The position numbers and the translations under genes were made by a program. This document shows, piece by piece, positions 1 through 11,799 of a DNA stretch of 64,000 nucleotides. A model generated the notes under the pieces. It ran no database searches, had not been told where the DNA came from, and saw only the letters and a program-made list of their open reading frames with translations. The stretch is from Diatrype stigma (taxonomy: Eukaryota; Ascomycota; Sordariomycetes; Xylariales; Diatrypaceae). Every line of letters starts with the position of its first letter. The first letter of the stretch is position 1. The DNA is taken from positions 1-64,000 of the forward strand of contig JAKJXP020000045.1 of NCBI GenBank assembly GCA_022225965.2. The letters are read 5' to 3'.

Positions 1-4
1 TTGG

Positions 5-27
5 CCCCCCCCCCCCCCCCCCCCCCC
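5..27. repeat. poly-C homopolymer tract
   Basis: An uninterrupted run of 23 C lies at the very edge of the window, just upstream of a P450 whose N-terminal third is missing. A similar G run at 21188-21264 abuts an N gap, so this tract may mark an assembly edge rather than a biological end. Confidence 0.9.
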
Positions 28-253
28 TTTTATTTACTAGCCCGCCTCCACGGTGTCTGCGATGAACGAAGGAAAAAGTACTAATGCGGCATGTTGCAGT
101 GGAGGGAGAGGCTCATAGAACCCATCGTAAAAGTTAGTAAATACTTCAAGGCTCTTTAACTCGCTAGTTTCGTGCAGCTCCGGAGGGAGAAAAGCCGCCA
201 CTTCTGCTCTCCAGCCGACTTTTTTTGGCACGAGGATAGAAAGAAAACTAACA

Positions 254-1692
254 ATGAGCACCACTGCAGTGATCAACCCTGTATTCTCCGTGAATAATAT
301 CCGTAGGCTTGAGCCCGTCTTCCAGAGGAAAGCGAAGGAAGTGACGTCGCTGTTCGAGCGCGCGCTCGACGCCGGCGACGGCAAAACAGCCGCTATCGAC
401 TGCACCGCCACCTTTACCAAGGCGACCCTGGACGTGATGGGAGTGGCCCTTTTCGGCGTGGATCTCTCCGGGCTGAACTCGACCGAGTTTAGCAGTGGCG
501 CAAAGTCAAACGGGCAGAAGCAGCAGCAGCAGCAGCAGCAGCAAGATGAGATGACATTCCATGAGGCCTACGACGGCATCTTCGGCCAGGACAACCTAGG
601 CAAGATCCTGATGTTCGCCAACGCCTTCATTCCCGTGCGCTGGCTGCCGCTCGACGCCAACCGCCGATACTTGCGCGCGACAAAGTGGCTCGAGGAGTTT
701 TTGACGCGGCTCGTGCGCGAGCGCGCCCGCGACATCCGGAAGGCTTACGCCGCAGGAAAGTACACTCGCGGGGAGGCTCGGGATCTCCTTACGTTTATTG
801 TTGAGGAGAGTCTGCCGGGAGGGCCAGCCGAGGATATCACGCAGGAAGAGATCGTGGGCGATGTGAGCTTGCTTTTCCTTTCGAAATAACCAACTGCCTT
901 TTTCTGCCCCCTTTCCCCACCCCCAGTTGCGCATTCCAGCACACGACGCCCGACGAGGTAACAAAGGTTTCTGACATGAATGTTGTGATATGTAGCTTCT
1001 CCAGCTCATGGCAGCGGGGCACGACACATCGGCGAACATCCTCTCCTGGGCCGTTTATATCATGGCCACGAAGCAAGACATCCAAGACAAGCTGCGGGAG
1101 GAGATGTTCAGGGAGCTGGGCCAGGGGACGACGGCAACGGATCTGTCGTATGCCCAGATCGAGGCTCTGCCGTACCTGGATAACTTTCTCCGAGAGACCC
1201 TTCGCGTCTACGCGTCAGGTCAGTAGTCTCTTACCTTCTCATACTAGCATACGGTTTTAAAGACTCTTCTGCTGACACATCCCGACCCGCACTGCAGCGA
1301 CAACGACCCATCGCCAAGCCGAGAAGGACGAGAAGATCTGCGGGACCTTCATCCCGCGCGGCACAACCTTCGACATAGTACCGCACGTGACGCTGATGAA
1401 CCCGCTGATCTGGGGCGGCGACGTCGACGCATTCGACCCGGACCGGTGGCGCGAGGGGGGCAACGCGCTCCCGGAGGCAGCCCGCTCCCCGTACGCCTTC
1501 AGCACGTTCTCGAACGGGCCGAGGGTCTGCATGGGCCGCTCCTTCGCCTTCCAGGAGATGAAGATCATCCTCGTCGAGATGCTGCTCGAGGGTTACCGCT
1601 TCCTGCGGGTCGACGGGCCTTTCACCGTCGAGAACCCGAGCTTGACGCTGCGCCCGAGGGGGCTGAGGGTCGTCCTGCAGAAGAGCTGTTAG
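254..1692 (+). CDS. Cytochrome P450 monooxygenase, 5'-truncated
   Basis: Heme-thiolate monooxygenase that normally oxidises a small-molecule substrate at the ER membrane, here probably a tailoring enzyme. Three exons are readable: 254-862, 996-1218 and 1298-1692, with GT-AG introns 863-995 and 1219-1297. Splicing keeps the frame through the I-helix motif AAGHDTSAN, the K-helix ETLR, the meander-region FDPDRW and the heme loop FSNGPRVCMGRSFA with its cysteine ligand, and ends at TAG 1690-1692. The first readable residues (NPVFSVNNIRRLEP) belong to the C-helix region. About 130 N-terminal residues, including the membrane anchor, are therefore missing, and the ATG at 254 is probably internal. 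A CAG run adds a polyglutamine stretch. The catalytic half looks intact, but as it stands the gene cannot make a normal full-length P450. Confidence 0.88.
521..544 (+). repeat. CAG trinucleotide repeat (polyQ) in the P450
   Basis: Seven or eight CAG/CAA codons in frame give eight consecutive glutamines after a lysine, in what should be a surface loop of the P450. This is a slippage-prone microsatellite and a likely length polymorphism. Confidence 0.9.
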
Positions 1693-2117
1693 GCCAGCGA
1701 AACAGTTCGTAGGCACCATTGATGGAGGATAAGAGGTTGCCGGAGAATATATACTAATCAATACTTGATTTTTTATATCGAAAGAAGGTTCAGCAAGATT
1801 TGAAAGCGTATTCGAGACCATCTAGATGATCAAATACTAATACAAAACTCGATGTTGACAGCTCCGATGTACGCACTTTTTATCAGGAACTGAGGTACAA
1901 GCCACGAATACATCCGTCTTTTTTCTTTCTTTTTTCTTCTCCTTCACAGTCGACTCAACTAGCCATATTCATATAAGGATATATTGATCTGACAGTCTAA
2001 CTGCCGCTGTCGTTATAGCTAGATCGTACCCAGGGAGCTCTTTGAGGTTATGTGCCAATGACCAGAAAACAGTGGATTTGATATATGACATGATAAATCC
2101 CCATTGCCGTCCAAGGA
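1693..2117. other. Intergenic, P450/tyrosinase convergent 3' ends
   Basis: This stretch separates the P450 stop (plus) from the tyrosinase stop (minus). I see no open frame related to a known family, only modest AT-rich stretches expected of two 3' untranslated regions. Confidence 0.6.
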
Positions 2118-3435
2118 TCAAACATACTCTGCACAAACCAGACTGCTTCCAATGTCCATCACGTCCGCGATGGTAGCGTTTTCCATGATATTTGCGGACC
2201 AGAGGGTGTGGTTCAATGTCGTGATATTTCCACCATCGTTGAAGTAATCCGTAAAGGCCGGATTGGGAGTCTCATCAAAGCCACCACCCGGGAATCCACC
2301 ATGTCCGGATCCGTTACCAGGGGGAAAGAACGGGTTGTCCCCCGGTGGAAATGTGAAGTTGAAGCCTGGGGGAAAGCCAGCGAAGGGCTGGCGTGTGTTG
2401 TTACCTCCGATCTCCGTCAATCGCCGTGGCAGATCTTTCGACTGCCAATCCCACCATAGCTTGTCTAGGTACGTGTGGTGGAGGAAGAAGATGGGATCGC
2501 CTGGCGACAGCAGGGGATTTACCATCTGTCATACAACCAGGAATCAGCCACAGGGCAGCTCACAGAAAGGGAAATCTTAAAACACTCACCGTGCCTGAAA
2601 CACCGCCATGCCCAGCACCATGTGGACGGGCCTCGAGACAGTTCCATGCCGAAGTGAAATTCTGCTCGGCGAGGCAGAGGTCAACATACTCCTGGCTAGC
2701 TGCTGAGAACGCTCGTTCATTTATGCTGCGGGAGATACAGTAATTGGAAATCGACAAGTCTTCTTTGTAATGCAAAGTCAGATTGACGAAAGGGCCGTCT
2801 GAGATGCAGCGGTCAGATCCAGTCCCATTTCCTCCGAAACCAAACTCAGCATCGAAGATGTTAGACGACGGTAATGTCCCGACATCAGCGGCTTCGTCCC
2901 AGTAACTGTGACGCGCAAAAGATTAGCGGCAACCCTGTTCTGCAGGATCAGGTTCCACTGACGCCATGGGACCAGTGTAGTTACACTCCGTCCTCAAGAG
3001 GTGTTCATGAACAGTCATATAGTACCGGTGGAATGGGAGGAAGGCACCCTGATGAAGTCAGCTATCCTTCCGCAAATTCATTGAGAGAAGGCCTGGAACG
3101 ATACCACTCCGTGGATGTAACTTGACTGTATTATATGGGTGTAATGAAGCTCATCCCATCTGGTGATTGCTCCAGGGATATCGCTCTTTGCGGGCGTTGA
3201 CATGAGACATAAGTCGCCCCTTATATACTCCGACTTCTCGACAGAAGTCAACGCGCCCCTAAACATACGTGTAAGCGATGTTATTGTATCTCCAGGGAGA
3301 GGTATAATGACAATACCATGATTTGCGCTGGTACTTCGTGCTACACTCGGCAGCCTGAAGCTCTGAGGTACTGGTAGAGAGGACCCCTTGGACTCCTAGT
3401 AGCAAACATGTTGACAGCAGCGTGAGAGAAACCAT
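2118..3435 (-). CDS. Secreted tyrosinase (type 3 copper phenol oxidase)
   Basis: Oxidises monophenols or o-diphenols to quinones with a binuclear copper centre. Five exons on the minus strand (3435-3317, 3258-3105, 3048-2963, 2905-2590, 2525-2118) join in frame through four short GT-AG introns and give 360 residues. The protein starts with a hydrophobic signal-peptide-like segment (MVSLTLLSTCLLLGVQG). CuA is seen as HIIQSSYIHG followed by PFHRYY. Then come LRTEC, a YWD motif, GFGGNG and ARPHGAGHGG. CuB is SPGDPIFFLHHTYLD. The C-terminal part is rich in Gly, Pro, Phe and N-glycosylation sequons. All expected copper histidines appear present and I see no stop or frameshift. Length matches short secreted fungal tyrosinases. 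It is convergent with the P450 and could act on a phenolic cluster product; that role is inference. Confidence 0.9.
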
Positions 3436-4696
3436 CTTGTAGATCAGCGAGACAAAATGGACTTTCTACACATGGACAGTCTAACTCCAAGATCTCGTGA
3501 GGCACAAACTATCTTTATTCATTTCCTATTTTATATATCGACGCGAAAGGATTGGCCAAGCCTTGTCTAAGCAAAGATGGTGAGAAATCAATTCTCGGTT
3601 TGTGGGGGTCCATTCCGTTATTCTAGGCACTTTGCCAAAGTTCTTGTCGCTTCCAATTAACTTGGATATGCATATGTATATCTGCCAGTAGATGTATATG
3701 CCATTCTGTACAGATAGGGGTGGCCCAATGACAATAGACGGCTAAATCGTTGCGGCTAAGTATCGATCGATATGCCTGTCAGAGGCCAATGGTTTTTTAC
3801 AGGGGTTTCCCGGATGCAACGGATGCAAATAGCTAGGGGCTGCACGGATACGGATACAGAAGAAAGTACGCAACGTTGTGTCTACGAGGTCGCTGAGGGG
3901 TTGAGGGGTAAAGATTATATAGGTATTCCGCAGGTCCCCTTTTGCTTGGGGTTGGTCAGGTTTTTGATCAGTCCAATACACAAGCTATACTTACGGCGTC
4001 CCGGACTCGATCTCCCCCGAAACTGAGACAATGCCCATCGATTTGGACAAGGTGACATCGAGACTAGGGCCGGAGCGGCGTCGCCAAATTAGGCACAATA
4101 CGCAAAGCATCTAGAAATCTATATTCTATTCGCCAATTCTGAAGACCTACTGAGAACATTCAGATCGAATCACTCGTTACGGATAAGTGTGATGATTAAC
4201 AAGTACAATATGTTCCGGCACGTAACATGTTGGCAGCCACCGCTGGCTTAAGGGGGTGGCTCATTCCCTAGGCTAGCATATAGGTGGCGCGCAGCGCTTA
4301 GGGTTCCCCTAGCGCCTACAACGAGTGTATATAGAGCAGGAATCCCGGGCATTCGGGCTCTGCAGGAAACCCCTCCCTTCCGCATCAGCGGATATACGAG
4401 ATACTGTAGTATAGGCAATTACAACGGATTACAGGGAACGATAGGAAGCTTCTTGACAACCCCTTAGTCCTCAGCTCCCACCCTGCCACCCTAAAGAAAT
4501 AGGGGCTGGGCATTAAGAGTTATGCAATAGGCCAGTATAACTTATGTATTAAACCGTCACGGAGCTGCGGAGTTTACACGCCGCCTAAACCCGGAACCCC
4601 GGCCCCTAAAAAGGGGCCACGATACCATCGTCCAACGGTAAGACCTATGAGGCCTTTTTGTCCGCAACACGATACAATCCAAGCTCAGCCGTTATT
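3436..4696. other. Intergenic; possible LTR-like remnant
   Basis: No convincing coding sequence. The part from about 4229 begins TGTTGGCAGCC and contains a TATATAGAGCAGG promoter-like stretch about 100 bases later, resembling fungal gypsy LTRs. I could not find a second copy or a target-site duplication, so this is only a weak suggestion. The stretch at 4615-4660 resembles the 5' half of a tRNA but has no T-arm. Confidence 0.35.
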
Positions 4697-6334
4697 ATGG
4701 AAAGGAGCTTCCACTTTGTCGATACTACTCGGAATGACAAGGCCTCCAAGCGGCGCATGCGCCGTTTCGTGATGAAGGGCAAGAATGCCGGAAAGACGAT
4801 CCATCGACCGTCGAGACTGGCCCTGGCTGAGAATCATAGGCGCCCGCCCCAGTCGAGTACTGGCAGCACCGCTCTTGCGCGCGTCACTGGCGATGATGTA
4901 GACAAGAACGCCCTTTTCACGTACTCGGGTGCACTCACGATGGAGTATCGACACTGCCTTCCCACTTATTCGCTCCCGTTCAAAGTCGCACCGCATCTTC
5001 TGAAGGTGATCAATATCTGTAAGATCCATGGCATCGTTGTTTATGGTACGATATACGTATGCTGAAAGAACATGATCTAGACTTTGCCTACGTGGCTGAT
5101 AGGATGTACCCTGTCCAGCTTGGATTCTCCATAGACGAGACTAAGTGCAGGTGGTTGCCGGTTCTGTTTGCCGACGAGGCTGGTGAGTCTGCATGTACAG
5201 TCTAGATGGACCATGTCGTTCCTCTCCTGACCTCACGTGCAGCAGTTTTTTGTAATGTTGCTTTGATGCAAGCTTGCAACGAGATATTCCTCGGCGATGG
5301 TGGAACCTCTCAAAAAGCATTGTACTATCTATCTCGGACATTCGTCCAGGTTAGGAAGAGGCTGGCGAGCACCGATGCCCTCTCCGATGCGACAGTCGGC
5401 ATTGTCCTGTCGCTTATCAACCAAGAGCAAATCAGAAAAGAGCACGCTAGTGCCAGAGTTCACATCGATGGTCTCAAAAGGATGATCGAACTCCGTGGCG
5501 GGCTCGACGACTTTGAAGGAAACCATGCACTTCTCTTGAAGATATGCAAGTGAGTGTTCCTACTTCTCTTCTGTCTCCAACTGTAGTCGTCTAATCTGGC
5601 AACTAAGGACGGATATACTACATTCACTGCATTGTGGGGGACCGACGTGCTTCTTTCGAGATAAGATGCCTCAGATACGAGAGAGCCTAGGATCGACGAC
5701 ATTCCGTCTCAATTGCCCTCCCATTGTGCCCCCAATCCAGAACAGCGAACATTTAGATCCCTATCTTCGTGAAATACTGTTGGACACGTTGGACATCTCC
5801 TATTTGATCAACAATCGTCTGCGCAGTGGGGCGTTTGATCTCGTGACCTTTCAAGAGATGCAGGTTTCAATCGGGTACCGTCTCTTCCAGTTCAGCTCCT
5901 TAGGGAGCCCAAGGCATGAATGTGCTGTTCAGGCTGCCTACCATGTCGGGTTGACCATCTTCTTGATGACTATGTTCTTACAGTTCGACCATCGACGCAT
6001 GATGGACTATGATTTGATATCCCTGCGCTTGAAAGATGTTCTCGGTGGCGGGTTGGACAGACAGGATGAAAGCGGGTTACTCCTCTGGCTTACTCTCATT
6101 GGCGGCATATGGGTGTCGCGCGATGCTCATAGAGAATGGCTTGGTCCAAAGTTACGAAGGGAGGCTCAACGACTTGGCCTCGAGAGCTGGGACAAAGCCC
6201 TTGATGTTATCTCAAAGTTCCCGTGGGTACACACTCTACACGACGAACCTGGACACACAGTATGGGATATCGCACATAGCAGAGGGTTGGTGCCACTAAC
6301 AAGGCCAGACGAGGTTGTCAGTAGGCTCCATTAA
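4697..6334 (+). CDS. Fungal-specific transcription factor (DUF3468 / Fungal_trans_2 type)
   Basis: Likely nuclear regulator. The N-terminus reads FHFVDTTRNDKASKRRMRRF then VMKGKNAGK, the basic opening typical of this family, which often lacks a zinc cluster. After an intron the frame reads MYPVQLGFSIDETKCRWLPV then LFADEA. Intron 5183-5242 joins it to CNVALMQACNEIFLGDGG. Intron 5550-5607 joins to DILHSLHCGG and the long last exon, which ends at 6334. The two later introns keep frame exactly. The first intron (roughly 5015-5090) could not be placed with confidence: its obvious donor creates a stop with the nearest acceptor, so an error or lesion there is possible. The gene points toward the PKS-NRPS remnant and may once have regulated the cluster. 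Confidence 0.72.
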
Positions 6335-6629
6335 GACGCATTGGGACGTAAGAAAGCTCCGGTGCAACATAAACTCCCAAGTTCAATCTGAATGCTTCTA
6401 ATGAGGATCATGGATTTGCGTATCTGGCCTAGCAGGTCGATAACCTGAGGTAGTTGAGACAGTTTTGGGGATAAAGCGAGTTACACCAAACAGGCGTGAA
6501 GAAGAATAGCCTTTGTTTCTCTCGCCCCTCTCCCAAACTACGTCTGCTACGTTGTTGTGCCGAGATAATGCTGAGCTCGTTAGCTAGCACACAGCTACCT
6601 GACGCTTCACATACATAATGAAAACAAAA

Positions 6630-7477
6630 CCAACGAGCTAGCGGGAGTGACAGATCCCCGACGTGGCTAATGACTTTGAGGTTATTGGCGAAGTAGTCGT
6701 CGCGACCTGGCTTGTCCCAGATGGCGACACGATGTATCTCGTCCACGAGCGGGGCTGTCAAAAGCATGGGAATGACACGTTTTGCCAAATTACCCATTCC
6801 ACCAGTGATTAGAACCGTCTTAGAACCTCTCTGCATAGGAACATGGAGCTCATCGAGGAAACTAGGAATCAACGGAGGAGTGCTCTCTCGTTCCCAATCC
6901 ATAATGTCTACGGCAATGCCCTCTTTAATCCTACGCGTCATCTGCCCGAGCGAATTGGCTTCGAGGATGTCGACGAGATCAACGGCTATATTGAAGGTAT
7001 AGTGGATCCGCGATTGAAGTCGAACGACAAGCAGTGAGTTGCCACCGACTGAAAAGAAACTTGTTGAAGGTGTTATAGTGAGCCCAAGGCTCCAAGCCTT
7101 TCACTATTGGGAAGAACCTGACGCCACACTTGTCTTAGCTGAGCCATGGTCTCTGTCATTGCTGGCGAGTTGCCCTGCACATCATCCACCGACGTAAAAT
7201 GCTTAGGCAGGGGCAGGCCCTTGATTTTATTGCGGTCTACCTTCGAGTGGTTGGTCAAAGGTACTTCGTCAAGTGGGACTGCCAACACGGGTATCATGTA
7301 TTAAGGAATTAGGAAACGACTGGGAAGATTTTAGAGAAAGGCATCCTTATCGTCGCCAGCCTGCTGTCGCTCAAAAATGACGTGTGCAACGAGATAGTGT
7401 ATGTCGCCATCTTCAAAGTGTGACCATGGCTTCTTTAATCGCACCACCCGTAGTCGAGATAATGCTGGTTTCGATAT
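6630..7477 (-). pseudogene. PKS-NRPS remnant, 3' part: adenylation end, carrier, start of reductase
   Basis: Read on the minus strand, this fragment carries the end of an adenylation domain (GDIHYLVAHVIFE, then the A10 motif TNHSKVDR at 7232-7255), a carrier-domain core FFSVGGNSLL at 7031-7060, and the Rossmann start of a thioester reductase (VLITGGMGNLAKR near 6775-6815, then GDLSLP). The wording TNHSKVDR-KIKGLPLP and the reductase end are characteristic of fungal PKS-NRPS hybrids, which make amino-acid-linked polyketides. It is dead: TAA stops at 7301-7303 and 7331-7333 sit where glutamine codons (CAA) would fit, frame breaks lie near 7075-7080 and 7415, and the reductase stops after about 60 residues. 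A copia element interrupts it at 7478. The rest of the A domain lies beyond 15145. Confidence 0.8.
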
Positions 7478-7662
7478 TGTCGCGATATAGGGGCTATATA
7501 GGAAAGCTTGGATTACATAACCAGATGATCTGTACTTAATGGCTTGGCATATTGTATATAAAAAGCTTTTTCGCTTTTTAGATTAAAGATCGCTTCTTTT
7601 TTTTTATATAATTAAATTTATATCCGAATTTTTTTTTTATCTGTAATTTTTTAAATGCAATA
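7478..7662 (+). repeat. 5' LTR of the copia element
   Basis: 185 bp, starting TGTCGCGATATAGGGGC and ending AAATGCAATA, preceded by target duplication GATAT at 7473-7477. It is more heavily mutated than the 3' LTR: its end reads GCAATA where the other copies have GCGACA. Confidence 0.93.
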
Positions 7663-9086
7663 ATTATAAGCCCGATGTTTTAAATTAATCGCGAAAATTA
7701 AATAACTATTTAAAGATTTATTTCTTATATTTTAATAACGCTTATTTTATTATTTTTTCCCTGTTTTATATTCGTTTTATTTTATATATATTTTAAGTTC
7801 GCTCAAAATAACCTTTATTTTTGCAAATAAGAAAGATCCTATTGAAATTAATACCTTTATATTCGATTAAAAGATTTATTTTAAATAATTCGTTTTTTTT
7901 ACAATTTTACGTTGGCGTTCGTAATATTTGGAAATACGTTAATCCAAACGGCCCAAACGTGTCCGATTTTTCCATTAAAAACGAAAAGTTCGAAACTTTT
8001 TTTATTTTTAAAAAGCGCAAAATTTAAAAAACATAAGAGCTTATCGATTTTCGATTATACGCTTGGAATTATTTAAACGACAATATAAAGAATAAAATCC
8101 CGAAATTCATTTTAAAAGATGCCTTTTTTAAAAACAGCGAATTTAAAAAAATCTACGATATTAGCATTAAGCAAAATACCTTTAATCGAACGTATCGATT
8201 TAAACGTAACGCTTTTTTTATTACGATTAATAACTGGATTACCAAAATTATAAATAAGGATATGCTTAAGTTATATATGTTTCGAATTCTTTTAAAAAAG
8301 CAGCTTAATACCGTTTAAGCGTTCGTTAGGCAATTAAAGAAAAAATATGCCTTATTCGAAGTTACAGTTTAGTTAACCGTTAAAAAGCGGTATCGAATTA
8401 TGCTTATACGTATAAGTAATTACTAAGTAAAGCCCGAAAAATGGTTTAAGGATTAATAATTCGCTTATATCGAAATTAATGCATATAAGTTTTTTAAGAT
8501 TTAAGGTATGTTTATTATAAAGAATTTCTTAATTGCAATGAAAAAGCGCTTTATAACCACTTGGATTTAACGGAAATACGATAACCTAATTGTTAATAAT
8601 AAAAAAGGTTTATTTATTTTTATGCTTAAGTAATACGTTAGTTTTTTTTTTGCCTTGTTTAAGAATTAAATCTTTAATTTTATACGGAAAGGAATCGGCC
8701 AGTTTGTAACCTTAAGGGGTAATATCTTTAATAAAACTAAAGGATTTTTTAATTAAAAGACCGACGTTGTTTCGATTTGCCTTTATAAGCCCGATAAAGC
8801 CTAAGTAAAACCGAGAATTGCAAAAAAATACAACTAACTTTTAAAGGAATGTATATTTCTTAATTACGTTATAATTAATATTTACGTTAATCGTTACTAT
8901 GGAAAAAAAAACGGGGAGCTAAAGGGTATTAAAGATCGCTATAAACTTCTTTAATGGAAAAGTTTACGTAAAAAGGTAGAAAATTCCGGATGGAGCTTTT
9001 TTTTTAGGCCTAGTAGCTTTAAAATGCAGGCAAAAAAATCGTTAAATGGCTTTTAAAAAAGCGTAATTGCTATTTTATTAAATCCT

Positions 9087-9431
9087 ATGCTTTTTATTAA
9101 TTTTTATGGACATTTTTTTACGATTAAGCAAAGACGTTATCTTTTAATAAATAATATTTTCTTGGATAATTATGGTATTACGTATTTGGTTAATAATAAG
9201 AAATTAATCGTATTAAGTAGCTTTAAGCCTTTTAAAAATAAAGCAACGATTAAGGTTAATATTAATATAATTCCGATTTTTAATATAAGCATTCGGATAT
9301 TTCTTAAGGTATTAAATAATCCGAAAAATAAAAGAACCGTAAATCTAGTTTTAAAAGATATAACGATCGTTAAAGGGTTTTATATTAACATTATTTTAAA
9401 GGCTCGTTTTATGAAAAAGTTTCCGATTTGA
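9087..9431 (+). pseudogene. Copia aspartic protease region remnant
   Basis: An open stretch of 114 codons whose content (ITYLVNNKKLIVLSSFKPFK, then NNPKNKRTVNLVLKDITIV) matches the copia protease-to-integrase linker. The usual protease active-site triplet is not recognisable because the upstream part is mutated. It survives open by chance inside a RIP-mutated element. Confidence 0.6.
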
Positions 9432-9599
9432 TATAATGGTTTGGATTATTTTTTTAAATGGGAAAAAAAAAAGCCCGGATTTTTATTTGCCTAGTTTAGG
9501 CGTATTTATAATTTAGTTTTCTTTAAATATAAGTTTTTTTTTTATATAAGCATTCTAAACGAGATATTAATAAGCCTTAACGGCATAATAATTTCCTTA

Positions 9600-10740
9600 A
9601 CGATCGATAAAAAAAAAGAACATTACGAAAGCTTTTAATAGCTTATTTGCGTATTCGAATGGATTCGAAAGCTTTATGGCATATACGATTTGGGCATTTA
9701 AATGCCCGTATTTTTAAAGCGTTCGTTAAAAACGCTAGAAATATGGAAATTAATGGAACAAAAATTATTAATTATAAGCATTACGCATAAATAAAGGCTA
9801 AACGTATAATTATTTGTACCCTATTTAAGAATCGATTTTATAAACCGTTTTATCGTATTTCGTAGGATTGGTTTAAATTTTTTAGAAATTACGATAGCTT
9901 TATTAATTTTATAGTAATTAAAAACGAATATAATATTACGTTTTAGGTTTTTCTTACGAAAAACCGGTAATTGCAAACCGCCTTAAAAATTTAAAAGAAC
10001 TTTAAAAACTGGATGCGACGTCGTTTTAAGCTTGCGATTTGCATTATCCGTTAGGATAATAATATAAAAACGATTGCGCTTAAGGGCTTTTCGGAATTCG
10101 AAAAATGGATGCAAAAAAAAAATATCGAAAGCGAACTTACGTTATTATATATTAAAAAGCCTAATAGGGGAATAAAGCGAATTGGAAGTATATTATTTAA
10201 ACGTACGATTGTAATAATAAGCTTTTTAAATTTATCTTAAAAGTTTTAGCCCGAAGTTATATATATAGTTACATGGCTATATAATATAAGCCCGAATAAC
10301 GCTTACCAGTTGCATTTTCCTTTAAAGGTTTTTGATTAATAGTTTCGTAAGTACTTTTGTTAATATAGCCCAGAAATTACGAAATCCCTTATAGCCGATT
10401 TTCGTTTTAATTGGGACTTTATATTTATATATAGCTATAAAGCGTATTTTTTAAATAAAGCCAAACAAGTTTATTAAAATAAACGAACGTATAAGATTTA
10501 GCCAAGAATTTATATCGGATATTTAATAAGTTACGTTATAATAAACCTTTAAAGAATTTAAATATTAAAGCTAAATTAAGTTATTATTACGCGCAATGTT
10601 ATTTTTAACGAAAGGATTTTTTATATACCGGAAAAAAAAAAGGCAAAAGCGTTTCCGAAAGGTATTATTTAAAAGATCGCCAATGCTTTTCATTAATTTA
10701 TAAGAATAAATCCCTATGAAATTATATTAAAAGCTTTTAA
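9600..10740 (+). pseudogene. Copia GAG-pre-integrase and integrase remnant
   Basis: The plus-strand frame reads LWHIRFGHLNARIFKAFVKN near 9669-9730, the GAG-pre-integrase zinc-binding signature that precedes copia integrases. Integrase-like sequence broken by many TAG/TAA codons follows. This motif, and its position upstream of the reverse transcriptase, places the element in Ty1/copia rather than Ty3/gypsy. Confidence 0.8.
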
Positions 10741-11799
10741 TGCGTAAAATTAATTAGGCGAAAAAGCTTTAGAATTATAGCTAAAAAATAAGCCTTTTTC
10801 CAAAAAAAAAACATTAAGTAACTAATCGGTAAATTAAAATTTGGGGATAAAGGAACTTTTTTAAAATATAATTCGTAAAGGACTTTTAATTCTTTTTTCG
10901 GAGCCATCCATTAATAATTACGAAACTAAAGGATCGGCCGAAAATTTAATTATTACTTACGACAACGTATTTAAAAGCATATTATATATAAAAAATATAA
11001 ACGTTAAAAATTAACCTATAAATATAACAAATAATTTCGATAAAAAGCCGTTAATTACGGATTTATTTCGTTTAAATATTATTCGAACAAATAAAGGCGG
11101 TATTAATGCTTAAAATAAAAGCTCCGGCAAAATATAAAACTTTCGTTATATTATATTCGAGAAAGAAAATATAAAAAGCACCATTATCGTAAAAAAAAAC
11201 GAACCGATAATTCTTATACGATCGAGCGTTATTCGAAATAAAAGACGCGCAGCCAGAACGAATATTCCCAGTATTAAATAAATACGCAAATTTTTTTAAT
11301 TAACGAAAAAAAACGTACGTTTAAATTTTAATGGTAATTCGAAAGCTTTTGGTTTGGAAATAAATGCTTTATTAAAAGTATTTATTATAATATAATCGAA
11401 AGATTTTTTATTTAAAAAATAGGAAAAAATGAATTAATGCAAGCTACGAATCTTTATATTTTCGTTCGAAAATATTATTCAGCATTTAAATAAAGTTTAT
11501 AGAACCTTTTATTCCGTAATTGCTGCGGCAATCGATTAAAAATATGCGTTTAAAATAAACGCTACATTTAATATGTCCAAAATATATAAAAACTAACTTA
11601 TTAAGCCATTACCTAAAAATTAAAAGGAACTTAATAATTACCTTTTAAATGTTTTGTTTAAAGAAAATGCTTATTTCGAAATACGTATATTAATAAAAAA
11701 AAAAACGTAAAAATATTAAAAAAGGAATTAACGTTAAAATAAGCCCATACCTTTAAAATAAATATTTACTTATAAGTTTAACGAAAACGAATTTTTTAT

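Noticed and set aside
37..420. Minus-strand open frame of 127 codons overlapping the P450 start
   Set aside because: It lies antisense to the P450 exon for half its length and has no recognisable domain; a shadow.
4610..4690. tRNA-like segment (CATCGTCCAACGGTAAGACC)
   Set aside because: It resembles a D-arm half, but no anticodon arm or T-arm follows.
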